Part shown: positions 1 to 9,145 of the stretch, piece after piece
Layout of the letters: each line of letters starts with the position of its first letter
How positions within the stretch are numbered: the first letter of the stretch is position 1
NCBI GenBank assembly: GCA_023407575.1
Contig: JAEYLX010000075.1
Coordinates: 620,001-684,000, forward strand
From: Bacillota bacterium
GTDB lineage: Bacteria; Bacillota; Clostridia; Lachnospirales; Lachnospiraceae
DNA: 64,000 nucleotides
Direction: 5' to 3'
Program-made: the position numbers and the translations under genes
The notes under the pieces: generated by a model
Told to the model about the DNA's origin: nothing
Databases searched by the model: none
The model's input: only the letters and a program-made list of their open reading frames with translations

Positions 1-419
1 AACGCCATATTGAAGTCCTCTTTCCAGCCCACAACAGTTGAGTCTGTACCTCGATAGGCAATATAAGCGGTTTTTTCATCAAGCAGGTAAGTGATAGCTG
101 CAAATTGCTTTTGCTCAGATATATTTAAATGATCCGAATAGCAGCACATTTGAATATTTCGAAACCGTGGACTCATTCCCAGCGCAAGCAAAAGCCTGCG
201 ATTACTCTTGGGATCTCGCACATTATGAAGCATGCGTGGGATATATTCTGCCTTCAGCAGCTCTCCCATTCGCACAGGAGCTCCATTGCCTGCAAGTTTT
301 GGTACAACTTTATTAAAATGAATATAGATAAACTGAGATAAAACCAAGCTGTCCACCAAATTGAACTTAGAGGTCCTAAAGTCATTCATTTGTGTTTCAA
401 CATAATCTACAATATTCAC
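1..419 (-). CDS. Mbeg1-like (DUF2974) alpha/beta-hydrolase, N-terminal part, cut by window edge
   Basis: The minus strand reads openly from a GTG at 419 to base 1. The GTG is preceded by GGGAG nine bases upstream; an in-frame stop lies further up, so an upstream ATG is not available. The protein begins VNIVDYVETQMNDF, continues with FNLVDSLVLSQFIYI and reaches AYRGTDSTVVGWKEDFNMAF. The VDSLVLSQ and YRGTD..VGWKEDF blocks are what I recall of the Mbeg1-like/DUF2974 family, a lipase-like alpha/beta-hydrolase group common in Firmicutes with no settled substrate. The catalytic serine region would lie beyond the edge, so activity cannot be judged. No neighbour suggests a role. Confidence 0.8.
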   Translation of the reverse strand, partial: MNIVDYVETQMNDFRTSKFNLVDSLVLSQFIYIHFNKVVPKLAGNGAPVRMGELLKAEYIPRMLHNVRDPKSNRRLLLALGMSPRFRNIQMCCYSDHLNISEQKQFAAITYLLDEKTAYIAYRGTDSTVVGWKEDFNMA

Positions 420-763
420 GTTTTGTGTCTCCCAACCTTTTCTTAGCCTTTTAGACGGTACCCTGTCAGCATCTCTCTATGTATCGGATATAAATAGTTT
501 TATCCTACGTTAATTAATTATACTATTTATTTCTAGTAATTTGTACAGACAGGATACCTACATTTTGAAAGTAGCTAATTCCGGATCAGCTACAAACTTT
601 AACTGCTAGCCGTATACCGAAACTGGTTCAATTCCAGCAGAAAATATTCCATGGAAGATGTTACATGAATTGTGAGCGTATTAACCAGTTCCGGTAAATG
701 CCATTCTAGATCGTCATTAGGGCAAAATTTATATCCACTTTCTTGTTTGACGGTTACTTTTCA
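420..763. other. Intergenic, no gene seen
   Basis: This AT-rich stretch holds the upstream region of the GTG-started hydrolase on its left. I see no convincing gene or RNA in the remainder. Confidence 0.5.
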
Positions 764-1465
764 CTAAATAATCCTTAATATATGCTCGGATATTCTTGGA
801 TACTTTTCAATGATAGCTGCATCATGGCTGGGCAAAGGAATCATATCCTCATTATGTACCTGTTTAATAAACTCCATATTTTTCTCTAAACTATACACAT
901 TTCCATTTGGAATTTGCCTCTCAAAGTTATCAAGTAAATATGTCTCGTCTCCTGAGATAACATACTTCTCTTCTCCATCCTTAAAGTAAATAACAGAAGA
1001 ACCTTTCGTATGCCCACCAATTACCTTGAAGTGAAATCCTTGAACTTCCAACGCATCATCAACCATCTTAATTTTTGATGTTAACATTAGCCCGCTTGTA
1101 ATCCCTGGATAGGCATTTTGTACTTGCTCCCAGGCAGCTTTTGCGATTATTATCTCAGCTCCCTGGTATAAATCCAAACATTCAACATGATCAAAATGTT
1201 CATGCGTAATAAAGATAATATCTGCTCTTCCCCCTGTTAAGGCAAGCACTTCCTCTTTCACATCAAGCAAATGTGTCCCATATTCCTTTGCTGTTTCCTC
1301 ACTTTGAAAACCAGTATCAAACAAAAATATCTGTTTCCCTATTTTTGCAACATAGTACAAAAACACAAACCCGGGAACCAGTTCTGTTCGCTCATCATTA
1401 TGATAGATTGTACGATAATCTGCGTATTTAAATTCGTTTGCATAGTGTACTGCGTAAAGTTCCAT
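764..1465 (-). CDS. MBL-fold hydrolase, N-acyl homoserine lactonase-like
   Basis: This 233-residue protein carries the metallo-beta-lactamase signature ITHEHFDHVE (HxHxDH), a following GGHTKGSS histidine block and an ISGDETY aspartate block, the usual two-metal ligand set. Length and spacing fit the AiiA/AttM-like lactonase branch of the superfamily rather than true beta-lactamases; no signal peptide is seen, so it should be cytoplasmic. Substrates in this branch range from acyl-homoserine lactones to other lactones and thioesters, so the exact reaction is open. GGAG sits nine bases before the ATG. It stands alone between unrelated genes. Confidence 0.8.
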   Translation of the reverse strand: MELYAVHYANEFKYADYRTIYHNDERTELVPGFVFLYYVAKIGKQIFLFDTGFQSEETAKEYGTHLLDVKEEVLALTGGRADIIFITHEHFDHVECLDLYQGAEIIIAKAAWEQVQNAYPGITSGLMLTSKIKMVDDALEVQGFHFKVIGGHTKGSSVIYFKDGEEKYVISGDETYLLDNFERQIPNGNVYSLEKNMEFIKQVHNEDMIPLPSHDAAIIEKYPRISEHILRII

Positions 1466-1769
1466 GTTGTCTCACTCCTTTTTAATAAAATTGTTATCAT
1501 TAATAAAATGCATGTATCTGCATACCTTAAACGATTAATGTAGCTACTGCTTGAACCTTGTAAAACCTTGGTGGTATTGTAATTCCAAAAAGCAATTGTT
1601 GCTTATAACAGCTTAAAAAAATCACAACTTATTATTCATTTAATTTCTGTTAACAGTGAACGAGATTCGCGACTTTTTAACTAGTATATTAGCTCTATTA
1701 TATTAACTCTATTATCCTACGCCAAGCTCCATCTGACTAATAGCAATGGCATTGAATGTTATAAGCCGA
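1466..1769. other. Intergenic, no gene seen
   Basis: About 300 bases of AT-rich DNA between two minus-strand genes. It carries the promoter side of the MBL-fold gene and the 3' side of the GH31 gene. No convincing terminator or RNA was identified. Confidence 0.4.
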
Positions 1770-3791
1770 TTACCTGCGTTCAAATACCGGAGAGTATTCG
1801 ATTGGTGCATCTACTGATACGGTTATGCCGCCAGTATACTTTTCTCCGGTAGAAGTCAATATCCACTCACCGGCGGGGAGATATACGTCTCTCTTGAATT
1901 CATACAGATGAAGAATCGGTGCGACAAGATATTTGTCACCAAACATATACTGATCCTGAAGCTCCCAACACTTCTCATCCTCAGGAAATTCATAGAACAT
2001 AGTACGAATCAATGGGGAGCCATTCGTATGAGCTTCTTCATAAAGCTGTTTGATATAATCATGCATACTGATACGGATATCATAGTATTTCTTCATAATC
2101 TTATAATTGTCTTCTCCATAACTCCAAAGCTCATTTGGCTGACCTGTATGAAGGTAACCGCCACCCCAGTCTCTATTATCCAAAGGCGGAATGTTGTAAG
2201 GGCCTCTGTCCCCATGCATACGCAGTACAGCTGAATACACAGCAAACTGATACCAACGAATTAGGAGATTTCTGAAATCAGGATCATTTACATCATCTGT
2301 CATGAAGCCGCCGATATCTGTAGTCCACCAGGGAATGCCTGCAAGTCCCATGTTCAGACCGCACTGTAATTGATCCGCGAAGGCTTCAAAGGTGCTTGGC
2401 ACGTCACCGGACCAAACCACATTACCATACTTCTGGGAGCCTGCCCAGGCACAGCGAAGCAGATTTACTACAGGCTTATTTTCCTTACTCATCTCATCAT
2501 AAAATAAGCGACTGTACATCTGAGGATACAGATTGCTAATAGCCAATGCAGGTCCATCACAGTATCTGTAATTCTCAAAATCATACACACCATAATCCGG
2601 TTCAGAGTTGTCTAGCCAAAAAGCATCAATGCCAAAATCGTAGTAGTTTTTCTTACAGACCTCCCATACATACTTACGTGTTTCAGGATTAAAAGGATCA
2701 ATTTCCACACAGTCGCCTTGATAATCATAGGTCTGCGCCGCACCGCGTTCCGTCTTGATCAGAAGGCCTCTTTCCATCATCGGACCAAAGTTTTCACTCT
2801 TACGATCCACAGAAGGCCATACTGATACGACAACCTTAATTCCCATCGAGTGTAGCTCCTCCACCATTTCCTTAGGATTAGGCCAGTACTGAGTATCGAA
2901 TTTCCAGTCACCCTGTACGGTCCAATGGAAAAAGTCTATGACAATCTGGTCAATCTTAATGCCTTCCTTCTGATACTGACGAGCAACCGTCAGAACCTCC
3001 TCCTGAGTTCTATAGCGCAGCTTGCACTGCCAAAGCCCCATCAGATCTTCTGGAAACATGCCAGCTCGACCGGTAACTGCGGTATAGTTTTCCAAAATCT
3101 GTTTCGGTGCATCTGCCACCGTAATCCAGTAATCCATCTCCTTGGTCGATCTTGCAATCCACTCTGTATAGTTCTTACCAAAGGTTACACGACCAACAGC
3201 CGGGTTGTTCCAAAGGAAGCCATATCCTAAGGAAGATACAGCAAAAGGAACAGATATCTGTGAATTACGCTGTGCCAGTTCCAACACACAGCCCTTTAAG
3301 TCCATATCATTTTGCTGATATTGGCCCATACCAAAAATTTTCTCACCTTTATTACCTTCAAATTTTACATTCAAGGAATAATCGGTTCCACCAATGATTC
3401 CCTTCCACTCGCGGTTTATCACTTTTAAGCAACGGCTCTCTTTCGAAATGGTCCCATCATACATACGGAAATATTCACGAAGAAACAACTTGTCATCTTT
3501 ATAAAATGAAATAATACCCACAAAATTCACAACTACTTTAATTCGACCATTTGTAATTGAAGCAATGTCCCTCTGATCAATGGTTCCATCTCCTACCCAA
3601 TGATCTTCCCTTTCAATCTTTACACTGCTATCTATATTCTCTACATTTTCTGTCAATGCCCAGTCATTTCCATTAAACTTGCCAAGCATGGTGGTACGTA
3701 CTCTGACAGAATCCTTACCCCAAGCTTCGATTCGTGCCATTTCGCCATTATGGTAAAACACCAATGCCCCTTTATCATCTAAAAACTTCAT
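1770..3791 (-). CDS. Glycoside hydrolase family 31 (alpha-glucosidase/alpha-xylosidase type)
   Basis: This 673-residue protein has an N-terminal beta-sandwich, a TIM barrel and a C-terminal beta domain as in GH31. The nucleophile segment DAFWLDNSEPD places the catalytic aspartate at about residue 394, and WSGDVPSTF gives the acid/base aspartate near 463; GIPWWTTDIGGF follows as usual. The WLDNSEP variant is common among alpha-xylosidase-like members, but alpha-glucosidase or sulfoquinovosidase-like specificity cannot be excluded. There is no signal peptide, so it acts on imported oligosaccharides. GGAGGAGG precedes the ATG. The divergent AraC gene 120-150 bases away is the likely regulator. 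Confidence 0.93.
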   Translation of the reverse strand: MKFLDDKGALVFYHNGEMARIEAWGKDSVRVRTTMLGKFNGNDWALTENVENIDSSVKIEREDHWVGDGTIDQRDIASITNGRIKVVVNFVGIISFYKDDKLFLREYFRMYDGTISKESRCLKVINREWKGIIGGTDYSLNVKFEGNKGEKIFGMGQYQQNDMDLKGCVLELAQRNSQISVPFAVSSLGYGFLWNNPAVGRVTFGKNYTEWIARSTKEMDYWITVADAPKQILENYTAVTGRAGMFPEDLMGLWQCKLRYRTQEEVLTVARQYQKEGIKIDQIVIDFFHWTVQGDWKFDTQYWPNPKEMVEELHSMGIKVVVSVWPSVDRKSENFGPMMERGLLIKTERGAAQTYDYQGDCVEIDPFNPETRKYVWEVCKKNYYDFGIDAFWLDNSEPDYGVYDFENYRYCDGPALAISNLYPQMYSRLFYDEMSKENKPVVNLLRCAWAGSQKYGNVVWSGDVPSTFEAFADQLQCGLNMGLAGIPWWTTDIGGFMTDDVNDPDFRNLLIRWYQFAVYSAVLRMHGDRGPYNIPPLDNRDWGGGYLHTGQPNELWSYGEDNYKIMKKYYDIRISMHDYIKQLYEEAHTNGSPLIRTMFYEFPEDEKCWELQDQYMFGDKYLVAPILHLYEFKRDVYLPAGEWILTSTGEKYTGGITVSVDAPIEYSPVFERR

Positions 3792-3939
3792 ACTACCTCC
3801 TCCTATCTATCAGTTGATTATTTGAATTACAATGATATAATACTCTATAGAATATTACATTTCTTCTGAAATACTATATATTTTCGATACTATTCTATGA
3901 TTAAGTAATTATTTGGATTATTATCCATGGAGGTCAGGT
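3792..3939. promoter_or_regulatory. Divergent promoter region between GH31 and araC-type regulator
   Basis: This 148-base AT-rich spacer must contain promoters in both directions and, by analogy with other AraC/glycosidase pairs, binding sites for the regulator. Several TATAAT-like hexamers are visible on both strands but I cannot assign a single start. GGAGGT at 3929-3934 is the regulator's ribosome binding site. Confidence 0.45.
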
Positions 3940-4818
3940 ATGAAATCTACGATTGTTGCATCTCAAGGTAATAAAGAACAGCGCCAGCACAGTTCCTCAT
4001 TAATTCCCTACAGTATCTATGATTGCCAAATACCAGATTCTTTACCGAATGTACCTATGCATTGGCATAACGAGTTTGAAATTGATTATGTATTACAGGG
4101 AAAGGGCGACTTCATTTGTGGAGACGAACACTTTCCTGTAAGCCAAGGAGACGTAATTATGATTTCTCCCAATATGCTGCATGCCGCCTACCCTTCTTCC
4201 AACATGAAGCTGCATTATATTGCCTTCGTATTTCATGCCAGCATGCTCGGGCTGGAAAGCAATGATCGCAGCAGTACCCATTGTATACGCCCTCTTATTA
4301 CAGGACAACTGCGTGTAAATATGAAATATGATTCAAGCCACTCTGATTATTCGGTCATACGCTCCCTGACAGAGGCAATCATAAGCTGTGCAAACAAAAA
4401 CAATCCTTATGATGATCTTTTACTAAAAAGTATCCTATTGCAACTTTACTGGTATTTTGAAAAAAACGATAATCACGCTTCCTTTCAGGGTGATGATATC
4501 AGTTATTCCTCCCTAATCCGTCCCGCTCTGGAGTATATGACCTATTGCTATATGGATTCCATTACGATCAACGAGCTTGCCGCTAAATGCTCCATCAGTT
4601 CAAGTCATTTCATGAACTCTTTTAAGAAAGCCGTGGGCTGCAGTGCGATTGAGTTTCTGACCCATCTTAGAATTAAAGCTGCATGTACAGCGTTGACAGA
4701 AACAACGGATGACATATCAACGATCTCCTACAGCTGTGGTTTTAGCAACCTGTCTAATTTTAATAAGCAGTTTAAGAAAATCACAGGAAGTTCACCTCGG
4801 GAATACCGCAAACGATAA
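3940..4818 (+). CDS. AraC-family transcriptional regulator with cupin sensor
   Basis: This 292-residue regulator has an N-terminal cupin-like sensor (PMHWHNEFEIDYVLQG, metal-free sugar-sensing type) and a C-terminal double HTH of AraC/XylS type, seen in SITINELAAKCSISSSHF and ISTISYSCGFSNLSNFNKQF followed by GSSPREYRK. The frame is open upstream to a TTG at 3913, but GGAGGT lies five bases before the ATG at 3940, which I take as the start. It is divergent from the GH31 gene, so the simplest reading is activation of that gene in response to the enzyme's sugar. Confidence 0.92.
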   Translation: MKSTIVASQGNKEQRQHSSSLIPYSIYDCQIPDSLPNVPMHWHNEFEIDYVLQGKGDFICGDEHFPVSQGDVIMISPNMLHAAYPSSNMKLHYIAFVFHASMLGLESNDRSSTHCIRPLITGQLRVNMKYDSSHSDYSVIRSLTEAIISCANKNNPYDDLLLKSILLQLYWYFEKNDNHASFQGDDISYSSLIRPALEYMTYCYMDSITINELAAKCSISSSHFMNSFKKAVGCSAIEFLTHLRIKAACTALTETTDDISTISYSCGFSNLSNFNKQFKKITGSSPREYRKR

Positions 4819-4912
4819 AAAGAGGTATGGAACACTTTCTCTACAAAGATGTCGCCTGTACCTGGCAAAAACCAAGCGGCGACTAATCTTGTAATTCCAT
4901 CTCTAATGTTAT

Positions 4913-5572
4913 TTAAATTATTTCATTCTCATCCGTTGCTGAATATAAAGCATAACCGTTATTTTGGAAAGCCCAATAACGATCCCCATATGACCAATGC
5001 CACCATTCAGTCGGATAATTTACAAATCCCACCTTTTCCAAACAATCGGTAAGTATTTTTCGGTTTTCTTTGGCAAGATCATTTATGTAGGTGGAATGCA
5101 GATGGGAACGATTTTCTGGTTCAACAGGTGCTTCATTAAACTCCGATCCCATATCCAATTCAACTCCATCCTTAATCAAAGTTATGTCTATTGCCCCACC
5201 AGTTGGATGTCCAGCGACTTCAACAGGTGCTGCATATTGACATGCTAATTTATAAATTTCTTTTTCATTTTTTAGCGGATATTGAGTTTTATAATATTTA
5301 ATTGCTTCTTCAAAAAATTCTCTTTGTAGTGATAGAGGTCTATATGCTTCTTTAACTACAAATTTGTAACCACAGGGAAGATAATTAACAGCTTCCATCA
5401 ATCTGTTAACAACTGATTCTCTAGCAAAGCAAAATAACTCTGATTTATTGCCAATTTGACTTCGAGATTCATCAATCAACAGATTTTTGTGAACATTTCT
5501 TAGTGATATGATTTTCTCTTTATTATCAATACATATAACATTTATAATTCTTTCATCATTTAAAAGTATCAT
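4913..5572 (-). CDS. D-alanyl-D-alanine dipeptidase, VanX/DdpX type
   Basis: This 219-residue M15-family peptidase carries GHPTGGAIDITL, giving zinc ligands His122 and Asp129, and EWWHW, giving the catalytic Glu189 and ligand His192; Arg78 in AYRPL matches the conserved VanX arginine. These enzymes hydrolyse D-Ala-D-Ala. No signal peptide is present, in line with cytoplasmic VanX. No VanH, VanA/B ligase or VanRS genes are nearby, so it is a stand-alone dipeptidase, probably for peptidoglycan recycling rather than a glycopeptide-resistance operon. Confidence 0.9.
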   Translation of the reverse strand: MILLNDERIINVICIDNKEKIISLRNVHKNLLIDESRSQIGNKSELFCFARESVVNRLMEAVNYLPCGYKFVVKEAYRPLSLQREFFEEAIKYYKTQYPLKNEKEIYKLACQYAAPVEVAGHPTGGAIDITLIKDGVELDMGSEFNEAPVEPENRSHLHSTYINDLAKENRKILTDCLEKVGFVNYPTEWWHWSYGDRYWAFQNNGYALYSATDENEII

Positions 5573-5599
5573 AATAGTGCTCCATCACTTGCTTATTTT

Positions 5600-5735
5600 T
5601 CCTCATGCTTCTTATTGGGATAGTCTAAGTGTCCAGCATACTATAGATGCTCTCTCAACCAGATGATTTCTTCTTGTTTTTACTACCATAGTATATAAAA
5701 CACGAATGAATCCCAAATTTTTACTATATGATTTT
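5600..5735 (-). pseudogene. Degenerate second copy of the small-gene tail at 6602-6807
   Basis: On the minus strand RRNHLVER is followed, after a one-base shift, by EHL*YAGHLDYPN. This matches RRNNLVEREHPQYFDRLTHIN in the segment at 6602-6807. At the DNA level bases 5646-5676 resemble 6689-6721. The copy has a stop and a frameshift and no start, so I read it as a decayed duplicate. It lies just downstream of the 124-residue gene. Confidence 0.5.
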
Positions 5736-6108
5736 ATTCTTCAGCCTCCATATCCATAATCCATTCTGTTTGTTCACTTATTTCCTTCCATCTATTTAAC
5801 AAATTATCCAGATACTCCAAGGTACATGATTCGCCATTAACATAGATACTAAGCTGAGCCCCTTCCGATATTAATTGATGTATAAGACCTCGAAATAATA
5901 ATTTCCTATCAATCCCCTGTAAATCTTCAAGAACATCCAAATAATGCAAATCAAAACTTATAACATATGAATTATTTTCTATATTACTTTTTATTTGACC
6001 AATTGATAAAGTGGGATCAAACTTCCTTATCAGTGTGATATATTTTACTACCTTACTATCTTTTTCTAATTTTAATTGTACTATTTTTATATGTATCTCC
6101 CCCTTCAT
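5734..6108 (-). CDS. Hypothetical protein, 124 residues
   Basis: I do not recognise this protein. It is an acidic, mixed alpha/beta, soluble protein without cysteines or membrane segments. It opens KIVQLKLEKDSKVVKYITLIRKF and ends in a Trp-containing acidic helix (WIMDMEAEE). The start is uncertain: an AAGGGGGAG that would serve as ribosome binding site lies inside the frame after the first ATG, so translation may begin a few codons later at a non-ATG codon. Its position between remnants of duplicated toxin-tail-like DNA fits an orphan immunity protein, but this is only contextual. Confidence 0.5.
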   Translation of the reverse strand: MKGEIHIKIVQLKLEKDSKVVKYITLIRKFDPTLSIGQIKSNIENNSYVISFDLHYLDVLEDLQGIDRKLLFRGLIHQLISEGAQLSIYVNGESCTLEYLDNLLNRWKEISEQTEWIMDMEAEE

Positions 6109-6305
6109 ACTTAAAAGTAATGTTAATTCATATTTCTGGTTGTACCTATCATCTCCAATAGGTCATCGCATATATTGCTATACAAAAGCAAAAACATACT
6201 TAAATAATTTTATAGCAGTAACCCCAGTTCTCAAAACAACAATTCTTCCATATTCTATAATCAGTCTTGACTCAAGAAATTCCAGAGTACAAGACTATCC
6301 ATTCG

Positions 6306-6605
6306 TTACTCAATATAAGTAGTCCACTTACCACATTTATTACACCAGTATATAGCAAAGTCTAATATTTCATCAGCTGCTTCAACATCAAATGTAAAAA
6401 TCTTTCCAGCTTTTATGAATCCTATATCCTTTCGCCAGACACGAAAGCTTTCCGCATTACATTGCGGGCATTCAGAATCACATTTCCCAACATACTCAAA
6501 TTCGTCAATCGTTATCCCGTTGTCTTGTAAAAATTGAACAATAGCTTCTTCATAACCTACATCTGAAAGCTCAATGAAATCTTCTAACTGTAATAATTCA
6601 CTCAT
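6306..6605 (-). CDS. Small zinc-ribbon protein, possible immunity protein
   Basis: This 99-residue protein has two CxxC pairs, CPQC near residue 46 and CNKC near 89, which should form one zinc ribbon. The N-terminal half is acidic (EDFIELSDVGYEEAI). AGGAGGT lies just upstream. Its ATG overlaps the TGA of a small upstream frame (ATGA), the arrangement often seen for a toxin C-terminus followed by its immunity gene. I do not recognise the family; the immunity idea rests on the overlap and on the repeated upstream segment. Confidence 0.6.
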   Translation of the reverse strand: MSELLQLEDFIELSDVGYEEAIVQFLQDNGITIDEFEYVGKCDSECPQCNAESFRVWRKDIGFIKAGKIFTFDVEAADEILDFAIYWCNKCGKWTTYIE

Positions 6606-6807
6606 GCAAGACCTCCTGTTACTCCTGTTAAATAATAATTACTGTTACTGTCCGAAAAGTTGATGTGAGTCAAGCGGTCAAAATATTGAGGATGTTCTCT
6701 CTCAACCAAATTATTTCTTCTGATTATTGGAATTATATCCATAATAAATTGTAAAGAATTACAAGTCAAGTTTGCTCTTAAACATAGCTTTATTAATTTT
6801 TCTAAAG
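6602..6807 (-). pseudogene. Tail of a lost gene (46-67 codons) overlapping the zinc-ribbon gene
   Basis: A minus-strand frame runs from just after a stop near 6807 to a TGA at 6602-6604. From an ATG at 6742 it encodes 46 residues (MDIIPIIRRNNLVEREHPQY then FDRLTHINFSDS). The codons upstream, ALEKLIKLCLRANLTCN, also read like protein, so the ATG may be internal and the gene truncated at its 5' end, immediately after the MFS gene. No ribosome binding site is seen. The end overlaps the start of the next gene by ATGA. A second degenerate copy lies at 5600-5735. Confidence 0.45.
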
Positions 6808-6825
6808 CCTTATATGATTAAAGCC

Positions 6826-8256
6826 TTAGCTTAAGTCTTCAAAAGGCGCGGATCGTGGCATGATCCAAACAAGTCCGAGGCATATAAGAACAATTACCGC
6901 TACAATCAAAATACTAGACTTCATAGCTCCAACATCTCCCACTGTGCTCTGAAGGTTAAAGAAAATCGTCGTTACGACGGCAGAACCAATCGCTGCTGCT
7001 AATTGCTGTACAGCGCTTAAGGAACCGCTTGCACTGCCTGCCTCGTTATGCTCAATATCCCCAAGAGCCACCTCATAAATACTGCTGAAACAAGCGCCCA
7101 TACCCAAACCAATAACTAATATAGCAGGGGCTGTTAACAATGCTGTATCTGCTGTGCCCATGATAAAGACGGTGATCCAGAGGCCAAGAGCACCAATCAG
7201 TGTAGCCGAAAGACCAATTACGATAAGTGTACGTCCCAGCTTAGTTAGAAGCGGCCGGCAGACCAGTGAGGAAATTACGATGCCGATAGCCATTGGACAG
7301 AGGCCCAACGCAGCTTCATAGGGTGTGAGATGAAGAACCAGTTGGAAAAACAACGAGATGACATAAGCCAATCCATTTACTGCCGCGAAAAACGCAAGGC
7401 CCAATAATAGTCCAGACGTAAATCCTTTATTTTTAAAGAGAGAAGGTTTCATCAGCGGATTGAGGGCATACCTCTGGCGAAACGCAAAGGCTACAAGCAT
7501 CACAGCACCTGTAATTAAACTGATAATCGGTAAGATCGTCCATCCATCTGTTGAACCCTCATTCAAACCAAAAATCAAGCCAAGTATCGCCACTCCTAAT
7601 AAAACAGTGCCCATGCCGTCCAGCTTTTCATTGGAGTTTGGCTGATCATGAGGCAATAACTTTATCGCTGCAATAAAACCTGCCAAACCAAGAACGATGT
7701 TGATTAGGAACATAGGTCGCCAGTCAAGTCCGCCGATATTAGCTTGAATAATAAAACCAGCCAAAATGGGACCAATAACGGAAGAAAGACTCATTACTGG
7801 ACCAAACGCGCTAACCGCACGGGGAAATTGCTCACGTGAAAAAGTCGCCATTAAGATACTCATGCCTTGTGGTATTAATAGTGCGCCAAAGCCCCCTTGT
7901 ATCAGCCTACCTATTATAAGCATAGATGGATTGACTGCTAATCCGCAAAGCGTCGAAGCCAATGTAAAACCAGTTATACCGATTAGAAACATTCGCCGCT
8001 TACCGTAACGATCACCCAGACGCCCGCCGATGACAAGCAGCACACCCATCGCTAAAGCATAGCTTGCACCAAGCCATTTAATCAGAGACTCGCCTCCACC
8101 AATGTTTTGAACAATAGAAGGTGCTGCAATATTGGTAATGGTCGAATCCATCAAATCCAGTATATCTGCGATAATTACAACAGCCAATATCAATCGCAGC
8201 CGAAGTGTCAGCCGAGATGGATCAACCTGTTTTTTTATTAATTTTGATTTATTCAT
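6826..8256 (-). CDS. MFS drug transporter, DHA2 (EmrB/QacA) family
   Basis: This 476-residue, very hydrophobic protein has the MFS motif A GGRLGDRYGKRR after the second helix and the DHA2 signature LDSTITNIAAPSI (here MDSTITNIAAPSI) in helix 1. Length fits the 14-helix DHA2 proton antiporters that export lipophilic cations, dyes and antibiotics. It is preceded on the same strand by a MarR-type gene, with a tandem palindrome between them, so it is most likely repressed by that regulator and induced by a small toxic compound. Confidence 0.9.
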   Translation of the reverse strand: MNKSKLIKKQVDPSRLTLRLRLILAVVIIADILDLMDSTITNIAAPSIVQNIGGGESLIKWLGASYALAMGVLLVIGGRLGDRYGKRRMFLIGITGFTLASTLCGLAVNPSMLIIGRLIQGGFGALLIPQGMSILMATFSREQFPRAVSAFGPVMSLSSVIGPILAGFIIQANIGGLDWRPMFLINIVLGLAGFIAAIKLLPHDQPNSNEKLDGMGTVLLGVAILGLIFGLNEGSTDGWTILPIISLITGAVMLVAFAFRQRYALNPLMKPSLFKNKGFTSGLLLGLAFFAAVNGLAYVISLFFQLVLHLTPYEAALGLCPMAIGIVISSLVCRPLLTKLGRTLIVIGLSATLIGALGLWITVFIMGTADTALLTAPAILVIGLGMGACFSSIYEVALGDIEHNEAGSASGSLSAVQQLAAAIGSAVVTTIFFNLQSTVGDVGAMKSSILIVAVIVLICLGLVWIMPRSAPFEDLS

Positions 8257-8275
8257 ACTTTAATCCTCCTTAAAA

Positions 8276-8302
8276 TTAGAATTCTAATTATTAGAATTCT
8301 AT
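8276..8302. promoter_or_regulatory. Tandem palindromic operator, probably for the MarR regulator
   Basis: Two near-identical palindromes, TTAGAATTCTAA at 8276-8287 and TTAGAATTCTAT from 8291, are spaced 15 bases start to start, just ahead of the MFS gene. A related ATTCTAAC half-site sits at about 8838-8847 upstream of marR. Size and symmetry fit a MarR dimer site. Confidence 0.6.
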
Positions 8303-8340
8303 CTAATTTTATAAATTTTTAGGCTAAAAAAATAAACTGA

Positions 8341-8781
8341 TTACTCAATCTTTAAGTTACTGAAGGAAATTCTAAGCAGGCGTAGATAGGTTGCCTTTTC
8401 TTCCTCCGACATTCCTTCCACAAGCAATTGCTCCAATTCCTGAAAAGAGCTTTCAACCTCTTCGATTACCGCTCTGCCTTTTTCAGTAATGTCTACCTGT
8501 TTTGTCCGACCGTCCTCGTTTCCTGTGCTGCGTGAAATAAACCCCTTGCGCTCCAGTCCCTGCAACAGGCTGGTGATCGAGGAACCTCGTAATTGCATCG
8601 TATGCGCCAAGTCCTTTTGAACGATTTCTTCACCTCTCTTGAGATGGTCATCTAAATCACCCAGCAAGCGTGCCTGCTGATTCGTGATGTCATAAGGAAG
8701 CATCTTATTATCCAGTATTTGCTTCATGGCATGTACAACTGATCTTAAATAAAATTCAAAATTATTAATGCGTGTATCCAT
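8341..8781 (-). CDS. MarR-family transcriptional regulator
   Basis: This 146-residue winged-helix protein has the MarR DNA-binding core (LAHTMQLRGSSITSLLQGLE recognition helix, then RKGFISRSTGNEDGRTKQVD wing, ITEKG). The frame is open to an ATG at 8808, but GGTGA five bases before the ATG at 8781 supports the shorter start MDTRINNFEF. It precedes the MFS pump gene and should repress it and itself through the TTAGAATTCTAA sites, released by a ligand. Confidence 0.88.
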   Translation of the reverse strand: MDTRINNFEFYLRSVVHAMKQILDNKMLPYDITNQQARLLGDLDDHLKRGEEIVQKDLAHTMQLRGSSITSLLQGLERKGFISRSTGNEDGRTKQVDITEKGRAVIEEVESSFQELEQLLVEGMSEEEKATYLRLLRISFSNLKIE

Positions 8782-8808
8782 ACAAATCACCATCCTCTGT
8801 GTACACAT

Positions 8809-9145
8809 ATTTGTAAAATGAAAAATAAATTAATTATAATTCTAACTAATTATATCTTCTGTCCTAGCTTTTGTCAATTGAAAGGTTGAGATCAAATACT
8901 TTGGTTTTATCTGCAATGCTGAAAAGGATCCGCGCCTCGTGTAGATCGAAGTGCGACTGCTGTAAGCATGTCCTCCAACGGATTTCTTATCATATATATG
9001 AATCCTATTAGGGAAAAAATATATTGTCTGTTTAGTATTGGAATAGCTGGCACTTTTATTTGCTCTTTAAATATTATGGTAATTTATTGCTAATTTGGGT
9101 TGCAGTTCTCTTTTAATATATGAATAAAGAACGAGACTATACTTC
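8809..9145. other. Intergenic
   Basis: The left part holds the marR promoter and an operator-like half-site. A GC-richer patch at 8925-8985 has two overlapping open frames on the minus strand (one reading NPLEDMLTAVALRSTRGADP) but no start and no recognised family. Nothing else is seen. Confidence 0.35.

Noticed and set aside
5734..6108. Resemblance of the 124-residue protein to ribosomal L7/L12 C-terminal fold
   Set aside because: Only a vague strand-helix pattern; no conserved L7/L12 residues.
8880..8985. Two overlapping minus-strand open stretches in a GC-richer patch
   Set aside because: Short, start-less and unassignable; could be chance.
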